Source: Eustoma russellianum
Lineage: Eukaryota > Streptophyta > Magnoliopsida > Gentianales > Gentianaceae
Assembly (NCBI GenBank): GCA_036186865.1
Contig: AP025067.1
Span: 20,575,419 to 20,639,418 of the forward strand
Length of the DNA: 64,000 nt
Direction of reading: 5' to 3'
The number at the start of each line of letters is the position of its first letter. Within the stretch, counting starts at the first letter, position 1. A program made the position numbers and the translations under genes. The notes under the pieces are model-generated. The model made no database searches and was not told where the DNA came from. It was given only the letters and a program-made list of their open reading frames with translations. Below are positions 46,871 through 58,761 of this stretch, piece by piece.

Positions 46871-46938
46871 ACTTAACTTGTCTAACCTTGAAAGGACCCA
46901 AAATCAAAGGGTACCTAAGTTGTTATTTACATTTGTAG
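46832..46938 (+). other. Candidate intron joining gag to pol (G)
   Basis: AAG|GTTGTT at 46831/46832 and TTTGTAG|GTA at 46938/46939 would remove 107 nt, the gag stop and the frame offset, joining codons in phase. CTAAC branch-point-like words and a T-rich 3' end lie inside. H has the same sites. This is a prediction from sequence only; readthrough or frameshifting are alternatives. Confidence 0.4.
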
Positions 46939-49900
46939 GTACATAACTTCAAAGAAAGACAAGTGGCTGGTTATAACAACAAAGAAGATGAAAAGAACAA
47001 AACCAATTGGATAGTTGATAGTGGTTGCTCAAGACATATGACGGGCAACAAAAATTTGTTTAGCACACTTAAGAACGTTGCAAAAGGTGGCAAAGTTACC
47101 TTTGGAGACAACAACCAAGGCCAAATAATTGGCAAAGGCAAGGTTGGTGATCCAAACAAGTTTGAGATCAAAAACGTCCTACTTGTAAGTAACTTAACCT
47201 TTGAGCTTTTAAGTGTTTCTCAACTATGTGACAACAACTTGAATGTTCTCTTCTCCTCCACTTCTTGTAAGATAATGGATAAAAACAATCAAGTTGTGTT
47301 AAAAGGAAAACGTGAAGGAAACATATATGTGCTTAACATGGATGATATGCTAAGTAGTAACACAAAATGTCTTGTTTCACATGAATCTGATCCCAATCTT
47401 TGGCATAGACGTTTAGGACACATTGGTATATCAACCTTAGAAAAACTACACGCTAAAAGTCTTGTTAAAGGATTGCCTAAACTTAACTTGAATGATTTTC
47501 AACTATGTGAATCTTGTATCAAAGGCAAACATGTTAGAGAATCCCTTAAGCCTAAAACCGAGGTCACAACATCAAGAATACTAGAACTCTTGCATATAGA
47601 CTTATTTGGTCCATGTAGAACAAGAAGCTTAGGTGGAAGTTATTATGTATGTGTAATAGTTGATGATTTCTCAAGATATACTTGGACATTGTTTCTTGCT
47701 TCAAAAGATGAAAGTGCATCATCTATAGCTAATCTAATTAGACAACTTGAAAATGAACATGAATCACATGTTATTAAGATAAGGAGTGATAGAGGTGGTG
47801 AGTTTAAAAATAGTGAATTAATCAAATTCTGTAATGAAAAGGGTATAAAACATGAATTCTCCCCACCAAGAACTCCTCAACTTAATGGTGTAGTTGAAAG
47901 AAAGAATAGGACTATTCAAGAAGTAGCAAGAACAATGATGGTAGAAAACAAAGTACCTAAATTCTTATGGGCTGAAGCAGTAAACACTTCAAGTTATATG
48001 ATCAACAGACTATCAATAAGAAAGAAATTGAACAAAACACCATTTGAAATCTTAAATGGACGACTCCCAAAAGTAAACTATCTAAAAGTCTTTGGTTGTA
48101 AATGCTTTGTATTGAACACAAAAGATAACTTAGATAAGTTTGATCCTAAGTCTGATGAACATATATTTGTGGGATATTCAATGAACTCTAAAGCATATAG
48201 ATGTTATAATGCACAAACAAGAAAGATAGTTGAATCTATACATGTGAAGTTCAATGAAAATGCATATCTCCAAACAAGTAATCAACATGAAATCTATGTA
48301 CCAAATGATCAAATACTTCATGATGAAGATGAACTTATCCTACCACCTACAAATGATCAAATTGAAACACCAAATCAAACTCTTGAAATGCATGAAGTTC
48401 AAACTCCCCCTACACAAGAACATAATGAAGAAAATGTGCCTAACCAACCTATTGAACATCATGAACCTATTGAAGATGCACAACCAAGTAATTGGTGGCA
48501 AATAAGAGATAAACAAAAGCATCCTCAAGAACTTATCATAGGAGATGTAAATCAAGGGGTTAGAACACGTAGGCAAATAGATCCTAATGAATATGATCAA
48601 TGGCATGCACTTATATCCCAAATTGAACCTAAGAATGTGAATGATGCCTTAAACGATGCATATTGGATAGATGCAATGCATGAAGAGTTAAACCAATTTG
48701 AAAGAAACAATGTGTGGGATTTAGTACCTAAACCCGAGGATAAATCAATCATTGGAACTAAATGGGTGTTTAGGAACAAAATGAATGAACAAGGGGTTGT
48801 AGTAAGAAATAAAGCAAGACTTGTAGCTCAAGGATATAATCAAGAAGAGGGTATTGATTACGATGAAACATTTGCCCCCGTAGCAAGATTAGAATCTATA
48901 CGCCTCTTATTAGCTTTTGCATGTTATAATAACATCAAACTATTCCAAATGGATGTTAAGAGTGCATTCTTAAATGGCTATATCCAAGAAGAAGTTTTTG
49001 TTAAACAACCACCAGGCTTTGAAGATCCAAAGAACCCTAATCATGTATATAAACTTAAGAAAGCCTTATATGGTTTGAAACAAGCCCCCCGTGCATGGTA
49101 TGAAAGATTTGCCAACTTTTTACTAAGTAACAACTTTCAAAGAGGAACCATAGATAGTACCTTATTCTTGAAAAAGAAAGACAAAGATTTGCTTGTAATA
49201 CAAATATATGTAGATGACATAATCTTTGGTTCAACTAATCCTAACTTAGTAAAAGACTTTGAAGATTGTATGAAGTCTGAGTTTGAAATGTCTATGGTTG
49301 GTGAATTAAACTATTTCTTAGGCTTGCAAATAAAACAAACATCAAGTGGTATACATATCAATCAAGTAAAATACATAAGAGATATGATAAAGAAATTCAA
49401 CTTTGAAAACTTGAAACCATCTCCAACACCAATGTGTACTTCAACAAAATTAGACAAAGATGAAAATGGTGTTGCATTTGATGAAAAACTATATAGGTCT
49501 ATGATTGGTTCATTGCTATATCTAACTGCTAGTAGACCTGATATTATGTTTGCAGTATGTATGTGTGCAAGATTTCAAAGTATGCCTAAGTTGTCACACT
49601 TTAAAGCTGTAAAAAGAATATTTAGATATCTTCAACATACACCAACATTAGGCTTATGGTATGATAGACAATCTAGTCTAAGTCTACATGCATATTCAGA
49701 TGCAGATTATGGTGGATGTAGAGTAGATAGAAAGAGCACTAGTGGAACATGTCAATTCCTAGGAAACTCACTAATATCTTGGTTTTCAAAGAAACAATCT
49801 AGTGTTGCACTTTCTACTACTGAAGCAGAATATATGGCTTTAAGTCTATGTTGTACTCAACTATTATGGATTAAACAACAACTTTCAGACTTTGAAATAC

Positions 49901-50151
49901 AAGTAAATAATATCCCCATCTATTGTGATAGTACAAGTGCTATAAATTTGTCTAAAAACCCTGTACTACACTCTAAGGCAAAGCATATAGAAGTACGTTA
50001 TCATTTTCTCCGTGATCATGTTAATCTTGGACATATACACATTGAACATGTTAGAACTGATCAACAAGTAGCTGACATATTCACTAAACCCCTTAATCAA
50101 GCTATCTTTGAGCATTTACGTGCAAGACTTGGATTAATTGCTTACAACTGA
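46939..50151 (+). CDS. Copia pol (G): protease, integrase, RT, RNase H
   Basis: The open frame runs from just after a TAG at 46936-46938. No ATG opens it; the first start-like codon is a GTG at 46963. Protease motif is WIVDSGCSRHMTG. Integrase has an HHCC zinc region (LWHRRLGHIG ... CESCIKGKH), the IDLFGPC and SDRGGEF aspartates, and Glu in GVVERKNR. RT contains KSAFLNGY and YVDD (49207-49218). RNase H has AYSDADYGG, TEAEYMA and YCDSTSA. The frame is intact for over 1060 codons, so it may be functional. The domain order is Ty1/copia. Confidence 0.95.
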   Translation, partial: VHNFKERQVAGYNNKEDEKNKTNWIVDSGCSRHMTGNKNLFSTLKNVAKGGKVTFGDNNQGQIIGKGKVGDPNKFEIKNVLLVSNLTFELLSVSQLCDNNLNVLFSSTSCKIMDKNNQVVLKGKREGNIYVLNMDDMLSSNTKCLVSHESDPNLWHRRLGHIGISTLEKLHAKSLVKGLPKLNLNDFQLCESCIKGKHVRESLKPKTEVTTSRILELLHIDLFGPCRTRSLGGSYYVCVIVDDFSRYTWTLFLASKDESASSIANLIRQLENEHESHVIKIRSDRGGEFKNSELIKFCNEKGIKHEFSPPRTPQLNGVVERKNRTIQEVARTMMVENKVPKFLWAEAVNTSSYMINRLSIRKKLNKTPFEILNGRLPKVNYLKVFGCKCFVLNTKDNLDKFDPKSDEHIFVGYSMNSKAYRCYNAQTRKIVESIHVKFNENAYLQTSNQHEIYVPNDQILHDEDELILPPTNDQIETPNQTLEMHEVQTPPTQEHNEENVPNQPIEHHEPIEDAQPSNWWQIRDKQKHPQELIIGDVNQGVRTRRQIDPNEYDQWHALISQIEPKNVNDALNDAYWIDAMHEELNQFERNNVWDLVPKPEDKSIIGTKWVFRNKMNEQGVVVRNKARLVAQGYNQEEGIDYDETFAPVARLESIRLLLAFACYNNIKLFQMDVKSAFLNGYIQEEVFVKQPPGFEDPKNPNHVYKLKKALYGLKQAPRAWYERFANFLLSNNFQRGTIDSTLFLKKKDKDLLVIQIYVDDIIFGSTNPNLVKDFEDCMKSEFEMSMVGELNYFLGLQIKQTSSGIHINQVKYIRDMIKKFNFENLKPSPTPMCTSTKLDKDENGVAFDEKLYRSMIGSLLYLTASRPDIMFAVCMCARFQSMPKLSHFKAVKRIFRYLQHTPTLGLWYDRQSSLSLHAYSDADYGGCRVDRKSTSGTCQFLGNSLISWFSKKQSSVALSTTEAEYMALSLCCTQLLWIKQQLSDFEIQVNNIPIYCDSTSAINLSKNPVLHSKAKHIEVRYHFLRDHVNLGHIHIEHVRTDQQVADIFTKPLNQAIFEHLRARLGLIAYN

Positions 50152-50216
50152 CAATACTGTCTAGATCATTCTGGGTATTGCTAACTCGGTTCAGTCTTTT
50201 GCATAATTTACAAAAT

Positions 50217-50370
50217 TAAGGGGGAGAGATATATGTATATCATGTTAAGGGGGAGATAACACATTAAGGGGGAGCAGCTTAACTTGATTTAAAGAGAAGC
50301 TTATACTTGATTTAGATGCTTAATATACACATATGTGGGGTAATTTTGCAAATCATCAAAAGGGGGAGAT
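50217..50370 (+). promoter_or_regulatory. Four polypurine tracts upstream of the 3' LTR (G)
   Basis: AAGGGGGAG occurs four times (about 50219, 50247, 50268 and 50360), the last against the LTR. Multiple purine tracts are a described Sirevirus feature. Confidence 0.85.
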
Positions 50371-53106
50371 TGTTGTGATATATCATGTTTGAATGATTGC
50401 AAAATGCATATGTGAGCATGTAGATTGTTGTGATATATTGCAAAATGCATATGTGAGCATGTATGTGTGTATAATGTTTAAAGTATATGTGTGCATGAGA
50501 TTGAATTTATGAGCTAAATGTGAAATTGATTGAATGAATCAAGATTGAACAAGTTTGATTAAGATCATGAGATTGAACTTGGCCAATTCAATCACATGTC
50601 TAAATCAAGATATGTTCAAACTGATCTTAGATGATATATATGCCAATACATGTTAATTATATGATCTAACCAAGCCTTGAAGTCACATGACTTACAATAT
50701 AAGGCAAATTGCTCGGTTTAGTATCCTATTGCAGGTTTTGGTTCATATCTTGAGCAAATGAACTCCAAATTGAGTCATTCAAAAGCCCACATGATCCTTA
50801 TTCAATTTAGAATCTAATTGGCTGAGGAAAAGCATGCTTGACACGGATAAAAACTGACTTGACACGGTGGTGAAGCTTATTGATCTTTATAAGGGTTATT
50901 TTGGTAATTTCACCATTTGGACTTCTCATTCTTATTTGGTCTTCTTCCAACGGATTTATATGATCATATGACACATTTATAAGTCATGTCACATCATGGC
51001 AAAAATGAATCTGGAGCAGCACCATGTCTAGGTTCATCCTAGGACAAAATTCCTATTTTTGTGCTAAGGGGTATTCTGGTCTCTTCACTTGCCAATGGAT
51101 CTTCTAACGTGTTATATATTGTTTATATGATGTTTATATGTGTTTATGTCACATATGGTACGTGCCCTATATTTATGGAAATGGGCAGCATGGTATCTCA
51201 AATGGAATTCTTGTATTATGGTTATCACATCTATGGTTTTCTTGGAATTCTTGGCATTCTTCATATGGTATTCTATGCTACATGTTGAAGACATAAATGG
51301 CTATATATTATATGTGTGCACACGGATATTGGCACAAATCATGTTCAAACCTTCAGCTTTTGAACAAGTCAAGGCAAGTTGAAACAAACCCTATTTTGGT
51401 GCTGATTTCAAATGATTATTCTTGTATATTTTGGAGCTGTTTTTCAACGGCTATCTTGGCTCAAGAATGGAGCAAAATTTCGTATGCTATATGGTCAAGA
51501 TTCAGGTTATAATGTGTGACAAAAACAAGTCCTACAATGTAGCAAATTTGAAGCAAAAGTCTCTCAACCAATGCCATGTGCAACGGCTATATTGAAGACT
51601 AATTCAAACAGCTGATTTCTATCTATCTTTGAACTACTCTCCAATGCCTATCTTCTAGGCCATTCAACGTTCATTTAGTGTTCAAAATGAGGAGATAAAA
51701 TTGTTCAAAACACATGCCAATTCAGCTGCATACATGGCAAGTTATTCACACATGGACATTGCTGATTGGAGCTGCCTTTTAAACGTTCAAAAGAAGTCAT
51801 TTTCCACCTCATTCCAACGTTTATAATGGGATAAGATGAAGGATAAAAGTTCAGTTTGAAGACCAATTCAAAGCAACAAAAGATAAGCTTCATTTGGATA
51901 GCTAGAAAAGTGCTGATTTTTCTCCATTCTCAACCAGCTCCAACGTCTACTTTGAGGAGCCTTTAGGCTGTCCTCTTGGCTATAAATAGCTCCAAAGATG
52001 AAGAGTAAAGATACAACAAAAAGAGCAAGCAAGACAATCAGCTCACTCTCTCCATTCTTCTCTTCTACTCTTCTCTATTGAAGAACACGTTTGTAACAGC
52101 TTTATGATTGTATAGTTCTTCATTTCTTGTCATTTCAACACCTTTTAAACTACATATTGTAAGGGAGAAGCTGGTGTATAAAGCTTACTCCTTAGAGGTG
52201 AGCAAAAGGTGCAAAGGTGCAAAGGTGAAACAAACTAGTTGCTGTTTGTTTTGGTGAAGTCTCTTGAAGAAGTTGGTGAAAAGCTTCTTCCTTTGGCTTT
52301 GTAAGGTGACTTTGGTGTTTGGTGTTTAGTGAAATCCAAGAGAAGGTGTCTCTTGGGACTGGAGTAGGTCACATTGACCGAACCAGGATAATTCCTTGTG
52401 TTCTTTACTTATTTCCTGCACTTACTGTTTTCTGCCTGAGAATTACACTAACTTGGCACGCATAATTGAACAAGCAAACAGTCTTAGAATTGCATGAATT
52501 TTGGATATATTATACTTCAATGTGTTAGCTTTCATTAGCCGCAAGAATCACTAAATTCTAAGGAGTTTAGCATATTCAAATCGTCTTCACAAAATTGTTG
52601 CTACATTCTGTGAACAATTCTGACCAGTGTGCAAAACTTGTTCAATTTGAATAGGTTATCCTGCGAATCTTGAAGTGAGCCTTATATCAAATTAAACTAG
52701 ACATCATAAGGTTTAATTTGACATAAGATTCATCAAAATAGCACGGGTAGATTTTGAGATATCATCGTTTGAAGTTAAGCTAACATTCTGCCTGAAACTG
52801 CCAGAATTGCACACTTTACTTATCTTGCTTATTTGAACGTGCAAACTTGCTTGGAATTGACTGAAATTTTTATGACATACTATAAACATTCTAAACTTGA
52901 TCTCTGCCAAGTTTGAGAGCTTGCACAGGTGTATAAGTGGTTCAACCAAAGCGCTCAAAACAGTGAACTGTTTCTGGAAATTCCAGAATCTGAGGCTAAA
53001 GAGGCAAAGGGGTCTTCAAACAAGTTTTTGAAGGTAATTGTAGTGTAATTTCCGCTAAACCACTATTCACCCCCCCCCCCTCTAGTGGTGCTATACAGGT
53101 CCAACA
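50371..53106 (+). repeat. 3' LTR of G
   Basis: 2736 bp, TGTTGTGATATATC to CCAACA. The first 110 bp contain a partial tandem duplication of TGTTGTGATATAT...GCAAAATGCATATGTG. TATAAATA is at 51981-51988. Confidence 0.95.
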
Positions 53107-55109
53107 TAAAGTGCACGTGTAACCTCTCTTTTCTTTGCGAAATACCCACACTTCTTTTTTGACTCGTTGACACTTAGGGGCACTACCTCTTTTCCCTTGC
53201 TCTCGTATTTTTTGTTCTCACTTTTCATACACTCCACGAATTTTCTCTCGGCTTCTTTTTCCTTAGGATCGGCTCTAGACTTGGACATGCGTTGGTGATC
53301 CTCGTGGACTTTGTGTGGTGGAAGTGCATGCAGTTTGTACAATTTGCCATTCAATTTGAAAGAATAACGATTCAAATAACCATCATATGTCACATGTCGA
53401 TCAAATTGCCATGGCCTACCAAGTAAGATATGACTAGCATGCATTGGTGCGACATCACATAAAACATCATCTTTGTAACTACCAATGCTAAGAGAAATCA
53501 AAACTTGTTTACTTACGCTAACTTCACCGCAGTCATTTAGCCATGCAAGTTTATAAGGGTGCGGATGATTAGTCATAGGCAAATTCAGTTTTCTTACTAA
53601 TTCGATGCTAGCCACATTCGCACAAGAACCGGAATCAATGATCATGGTGCACAGTTTACCATTTATCATGCAATGAATATGTAAAATGTTTTCTCTATGT
53701 TGTTCGTGATCATCTAGTTTCGGATATGCATTTAAAGCTCTACGCACAACAAGAAATTCCTTGGTGTCAAAATCATCTAATGCACCTAGATCCTCTTCAG
53801 GTTCAATTTTATTATCATGCTCAGACTCGTTTTCATGCTCGGACTCGGACACATATTCGTTTGTCTCTTCAATTAAAATGATTCGTTTTGCATTAGGACA
53901 TTCTTTTCCTATGTGACCACGTCCTTGACATTTATAACATTTAATGTCTCTAAACCTGTTTGAGGAATCCGAAGGATTTCCGATAGGAGCCTTTTGTTGG
54001 GTGTGTTCATCTCTCTTTTGTGTTGATTGCACACGATTGTCCATCCTTTGCGACGCTCCTTGGTCACGCATTTGGCCTCCTGTAGGCCGTGAACTTCCTA
54101 TTCCTGAAGGCTTGCTGTGAAATCTTGATGAAGATTGATTAGTACGATAATTGGAATTGAAATTGGAGGAGTTACGTACCTTTAATTGTGCTTCAATCTT
54201 TTCAGCCATATGGACCATGGTTGTGAGGTCGAGGTAAGGTTGAAGGTCAACCCTTTGCGCAATCTCCCTGTTTAAACCATGTAAGAATCGAGCCTTGGTG
54301 GCTTCTTCAGGTTCCTGCAAGTTAGACCTTTCCAACAAAATTTCTAACTCTTTATAATACTCGTCTACACTTTTGGAACCTTGTCGTAAGTTATGCAAAC
54401 TCGTGAAAATAGAACTCTCATAATTGTTTGGAATAAAACGTTGACGCATTTCAAACTTCATTTCTTCCCAAGTGGCGATTGGGGGTTGTCTCGTCTTAGT
54501 TCTATTTCGACACAAATTCGTCCACCAATTAAGTGCATAACCAGAAAATTCAATGGAAGCATACCTCACTTTTTGCAATTCACTATAATTGGTACAAGAA
54601 AAGATCAAATCCACTTTCGTTTCCCATTCTAAATATTCCTCCGCATTACTTTTACCATAAAACGTGGGAATACTTATTTTGGTTTTGAGAAAATCGTCAT
54701 CTTGTGGGAAAAGGGGATTTTGGCGTCTTTGGTAACCACGAGGATGGTGGTCATCAAAGTCATAATCATCATGCTCAAAGGGAATGTAATCATCATTGTA
54801 CCTTCTTGGAGCGTACCTTCTTGCTTGTGTAGGAGGAGCAAACCTTCTTGCTTCGGTGTGTGGTGGTCTAAGGTTGTCTTCCTCAACTTCTTCTGGGGGA
54901 TGGCGCCGTGGTTGTGGTAGGGGTACGGCCCTGCTTGTTCCTTGGCCATCACTCGTTTTGTAGCTTCTCTCCACGTCTTCCAAGCGATGCTTAATTATCT
55001 CATTGTCATGCATGAGTTTCTTAAGCATCTCCAGCATTTGTTGTTGAGTATTGTCAACAGTTTCGGCTTCTGTAGACTTGCTAGATGCGGAATGATTGCT
55101 GCTGGCCAT
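53107..55109 (-). CDS. F gag-protease, interrupted by G
   Basis: Read from ATG at 55109 (MASSNHSASSKSTE), 667 codons plus 2 nt remain before the G LTR. Features in order: a Pro/Arg-rich acidic N-terminal region, a capsid-like domain opening TKISIPTFYGKSNAEEYLEW, the CCHC knuckle CYKCQGRGHIGKEC, an acidic linker (SEHENESEHDNKIEPEEDLG), then protease with IDSGSCANVAS. The tail KKREVTRALY aligns with B just upstream of the RT linker. The terminal VGPV of any longer reading is G LTR sequence. The phase matches the pol part at 41975. Confidence 0.93.
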
Positions 55110-55805
55110 TGTACCTAAGGAATTGAACGAAAAAAAAGGGAAAAAGAAAGAAGCAAACTAACACAAAGACAAACAAATGTTAAGGGATTAGTAAAAAAAT
55201 AAAGTATGAACACTCCGCTTTCTATTCTTTCCACTCTCTTACCACTTTGGTTCTTGGATAACCTGAAGTTAAGAAGTCTCAAAGTGATCAATAAAGAATT
55301 GTATTGCCAAGGCTTCTTCAAATCAAAATGTTCTCCGCTTGTTTCTTCCTTTTTTGCTTTCAAGTTGCACCAATTAGTATCAATGTAGAATCAATTGAAA
55401 TGAACACAAACTTGAACTTTCTACTAAGATTCAAAGAAAATAAGCAACCAAAGTTGATGTATAAGGCTGAACCAAAGATAAACTAAGGGTTGCCGTGGGC
55501 AATCTTTAGTTAATTTTGATTCTATGCACTTACTATCCACAAAATGGTTCAAGTCATGCAACAATCGAGCAACCAAGTGTGTGATTGGTTTAAGAAGATG
55601 AAGAAATGGATAATTGGGTATAGGGGACGGTAATGTGGGGTAATATGGTATCCAAGGTTTGCAAGTCGTACCAAAAATTTTCTACGCAATGCACAAACGT
55701 TTTGCCCTTTTTCTTTGCTCTTGTTCTTTTGTTTTTCTTTTTTTTTCTTGCTATTTCAATTGAGCAAGGTTCAGATTCTCCTTTTTTTTTTGACTAAGGG
55801 CAGAA
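55110..55805 (-). other. Leader fragment of F
   Basis: About 700 bp upstream of F gag with several A- or T-rich runs. No ORF stands out. It is cut by H at 55806, so no primer site is visible. Confidence 0.75.
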
Positions 55806-58578
55806 TGTTGTGATATATCATGTTTGAATGATTGCAAAATGCATATGTGAGCATGTAGATTGTTGTGATATATTGCAAAATGCATATGTGAGCATGTATG
55901 TGTGTATAACGTTTAAAGTATATGTGAGCATGGGATTGAATTTATGAGCTAGAATTTATGAGCTAAATGTGAAATTGATTGAATGAATCAAGATTGAACA
56001 AGTTTGATTAAGATCATGAGATTGAACTTGGCCAATTCAATCACATGTCTAAATCAAGACATGTTCAAACTGATCTTAGATGATATATATGCCAATACAT
56101 GTTAATTATATGATCTAACCAAGCCTTGAAGTCACATGACTTACAATATAAGGCAAATTGCTCGGTTTAGTATTCTATTGCAGGTTTTGGTTCATATCTT
56201 GAGCAAATGAACTCCAAATTGAGTCATTCAAAAGCCCACATGATCCTTATTCAATTTAGAATCTAATTGGCTGAGGAAAAGCATGCTTGACACGGATAAA
56301 AACTGAGTTGACACGGTGGTGAAGCTTATTGACCTTTATAAGGGTTATTTTGGTAATTTCACCATTTGGACTTCTCATTCTTATTTGGTCTTCTTCCAAC
56401 GGATTTATATGATCATATGACACATTTATAAGTCATGTCACATCATGGCAAAAATGAATCTGGAGCAGCACCATGTCTAGGTTCATCCTAGGACAAAATT
56501 CCTATTTTTGTGCTAAGGGGTATTCTGGTCTCTTCACTTGCCAATGGATCTTCTAACGTGTTATATATTGTTTATATGATGTTTATATGTGTTTATGTCA
56601 CATATGGTACGTGCCCTATATTTATGGAAATGGGCAGCATGGTATCTCAAATGGAATTCTTATGGTTATCACATATATGGTTTTCTTGGAATTCTTGGCA
56701 TTCTTCATATGGTATTCTATGCTACATGTTGAAGACATAAATGGCTATATATTATATGTGTGCAAACGGATATAGGCACACAAATCATGTTCAAACCTTC
56801 AGCTTTTGAACAAGTCAAGGCAAGTTGAAATAAATCCTATTTTGGTGCTGATTTCAAATGATTATTCTTGTATATTTTGGAGCTGTTTTCAACGGCTATG
56901 TTGGCTCAAAAATGAAGAAAAATTTCGTATGTTATATGGTCAAGATTCAGGTTATAATGTGTGACAAAAACAAGTCCTACAATGTAGCAAATTTGAAGCA
57001 TATGCAACGGCTATATGATAAAGAATTGAAGACCAATTCAAACTCAAAGGCTTAGCTGATTTCTCTCTATCTTTGAACTATTCTCCAATGCCTGATTCTA
57101 GGGTATTCCAACGTCTATTTGACATTCAAAATGAGGAGCCAAATTTGTTCAAAATACATGCCAATTCAGCTGCACACATGGCAAGTTATTTACACATGGA
57201 CATTGCTGATTGGAGCTGCCTTTTAAACGTTCAAATGAAGTCATTTTCCACCTCATTCCAACGTTTATAATGGGATAAGATGAAGGATAAAAGTTCAGTT
57301 GGAAGACCAATTCAAAGCATCAAAAGATCAACTTTATCTTGAAAGTCAAATGCTGAATTTGGATAGCTAGAAAAGTGCTGATTTTTCTCCATTCTCAACC
57401 AGCTCCAACGTCTACTTTGAGGAGCCTTTAGGCTGTCCTCTTGGCTATAAATAGCTCCAAAGGTGAAGAGTAAAAGAGCACCAACGAACAACAAGAAAAG
57501 CAAGCAAGACATTCAGCTCTTTGTCTCCATTCTTCTCTTCTATTCTTCTATATTGAAGAACACATTTGCAGCAAGCTTTATGATTGTATAGTTCTTCATT
57601 TCTTGTCATTTCAACACCTTTTAAACGACATATTGTAAGGGAGAAGCTGGTGTATAAAGCTTACTCCTTAGAGGTGAGCAAAAGGTGCAAAGGTGCAAAG
57701 GTGAAACAAACTAGTTGCTGTTTGTTTTGGTGAAGTCTCTTGAAGAAGTTGGTGAAAAGCTTCTTCCTTTGGCTTTGTAAGGTGACTTTGGTGTTTGGTG
57801 TTTAGTGAAATCCAAGAGAAGGTGTCTCTTGGGACTGGAGTAGGTCACATTGACCGAACCAGGATAATTCCTTGTGTTCTTTACTTATTTCCTGCACTTA
57901 CTGTTTTCTGCCTGAGAATTACACTAACTTGGCACGCATAGTTGAACAAGCAAACAGTCTTAGAATTGCATGAATTTTGGATATATTATACTTCAATGTG
58001 TTAGCTTTCATTAGCCGCAAGAATCACTAAATTCTAAGGAGTTTAGCATATTCAAATCGTCTTCACAAAATTGTTGCTACATTCTGTGAACAATTCTGAC
58101 CAGTGTGCAAAACTTGTTCAATTTGAATAGGTTATCCTACGAATCTTGAAGTGAGCCTTATATCAAATTAAACTAGACATCATAAGGTTTAATTTGACAT
58201 AAGATTCATCAAAATAGCACGGGTAGATTTTGAGATATCATCGTTTGAAGTTAAGCTAACATTCTGCCTGAAACTGCCAGAATTGCACACTTTACTTATC
58301 TTGCTTATTTGAACGTGCAAACTTGCTTGGAATTGACTGAAATTTTTATGACATACTATAAACATTCTAAACTTGATCTCTGCCAAGTTTGAGAGCTTGC
58401 ACAGGTGTATAAGTGGTTCAACCAAAGCACTCAAAACATTGAACTGTTTCTGGAAATTCCAGAATCTGAGGCTAAAGAGGCAAAGGGGTCTTCAAACAAG
58501 TTTTTGAAGGTAATTGTAGTGTAATTTCCGCTAACCCACTATTCACCCCCCCTCTAGTGGTGCTATACATGTCCAACA
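55806..58578 (+). repeat. 5' LTR of H
   Basis: 2773 bp, TGTTGTGATATATC to CCAACA. TATAAATA is at 57446-57453. Compared with G it has a duplicated GAATTTATGAGCTA word (about 55937-55965) and several indels near 56660-57360. Confidence 0.94.
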
Positions 58579-58580
58579 AT

Positions 58581-58592
58581 TGGTATCAGAGA
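58581..58592 (+). promoter_or_regulatory. Primer-binding site with a last-base change (H)
   Basis: TGGTATCAGAGA, where all other elements here have TGGTATCAGAGC. Eleven of twelve positions still pair with initiator tRNA-Met. Confidence 0.85.
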
Positions 58593-58761
58593 AAGGTTGA
58601 GCACCATATTCTTATTTGAGCTGAAAAAGTTTACACTCCAAGTTGCAAAGTTGCTGGAAATTTTCTGGTTGTCATATATTCTTCATATTTCGTATCTACA
58701 ACAAGGTGACACTTTCTTTCCTTCTTATAAGTTTTAAACATTTTCTCACACACTAAGAAGC

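Larger units (their letters stand above)
41976..53106 (+). mobile_element. Ty1/copia Sirevirus-like element G
   Basis: 11.1 kb: 5' LTR lacking its first 164 bp, primer site, gag, pol in copia order (protease, integrase, RT, RNase H), four purine tracts and a complete 3' LTR. Long LTRs, a large CCHC and coiled-coil gag and multiple purine tracts fit the Sirevirus (SIRE) lineage. No env-like ORF lies between pol and the 3' LTR. The two LTRs differ at very few positions, so the insertion is young. It interrupts F. Confidence 0.93.
37845..55805 (-). mobile_element. Ty3/gypsy element F (CRM-like), split by element G
   Basis: On the minus strand the order is leader (55805-55110), gag-protease (55109-53107), then G inserted, then RT-RNase H-integrase (41975-39092) and 3' LTR (39263-37845). 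The 5' LTR and primer site must lie right of H or outside the window. Protein families match B and A, but LTR and leader differ from both, so F is a third family. Confidence 0.92.

Noticed and set aside
50152..50370. Env-like gene after pol in G
   Set aside because: Only about 220 bp lie between pol and the LTR, filled with purine tracts.
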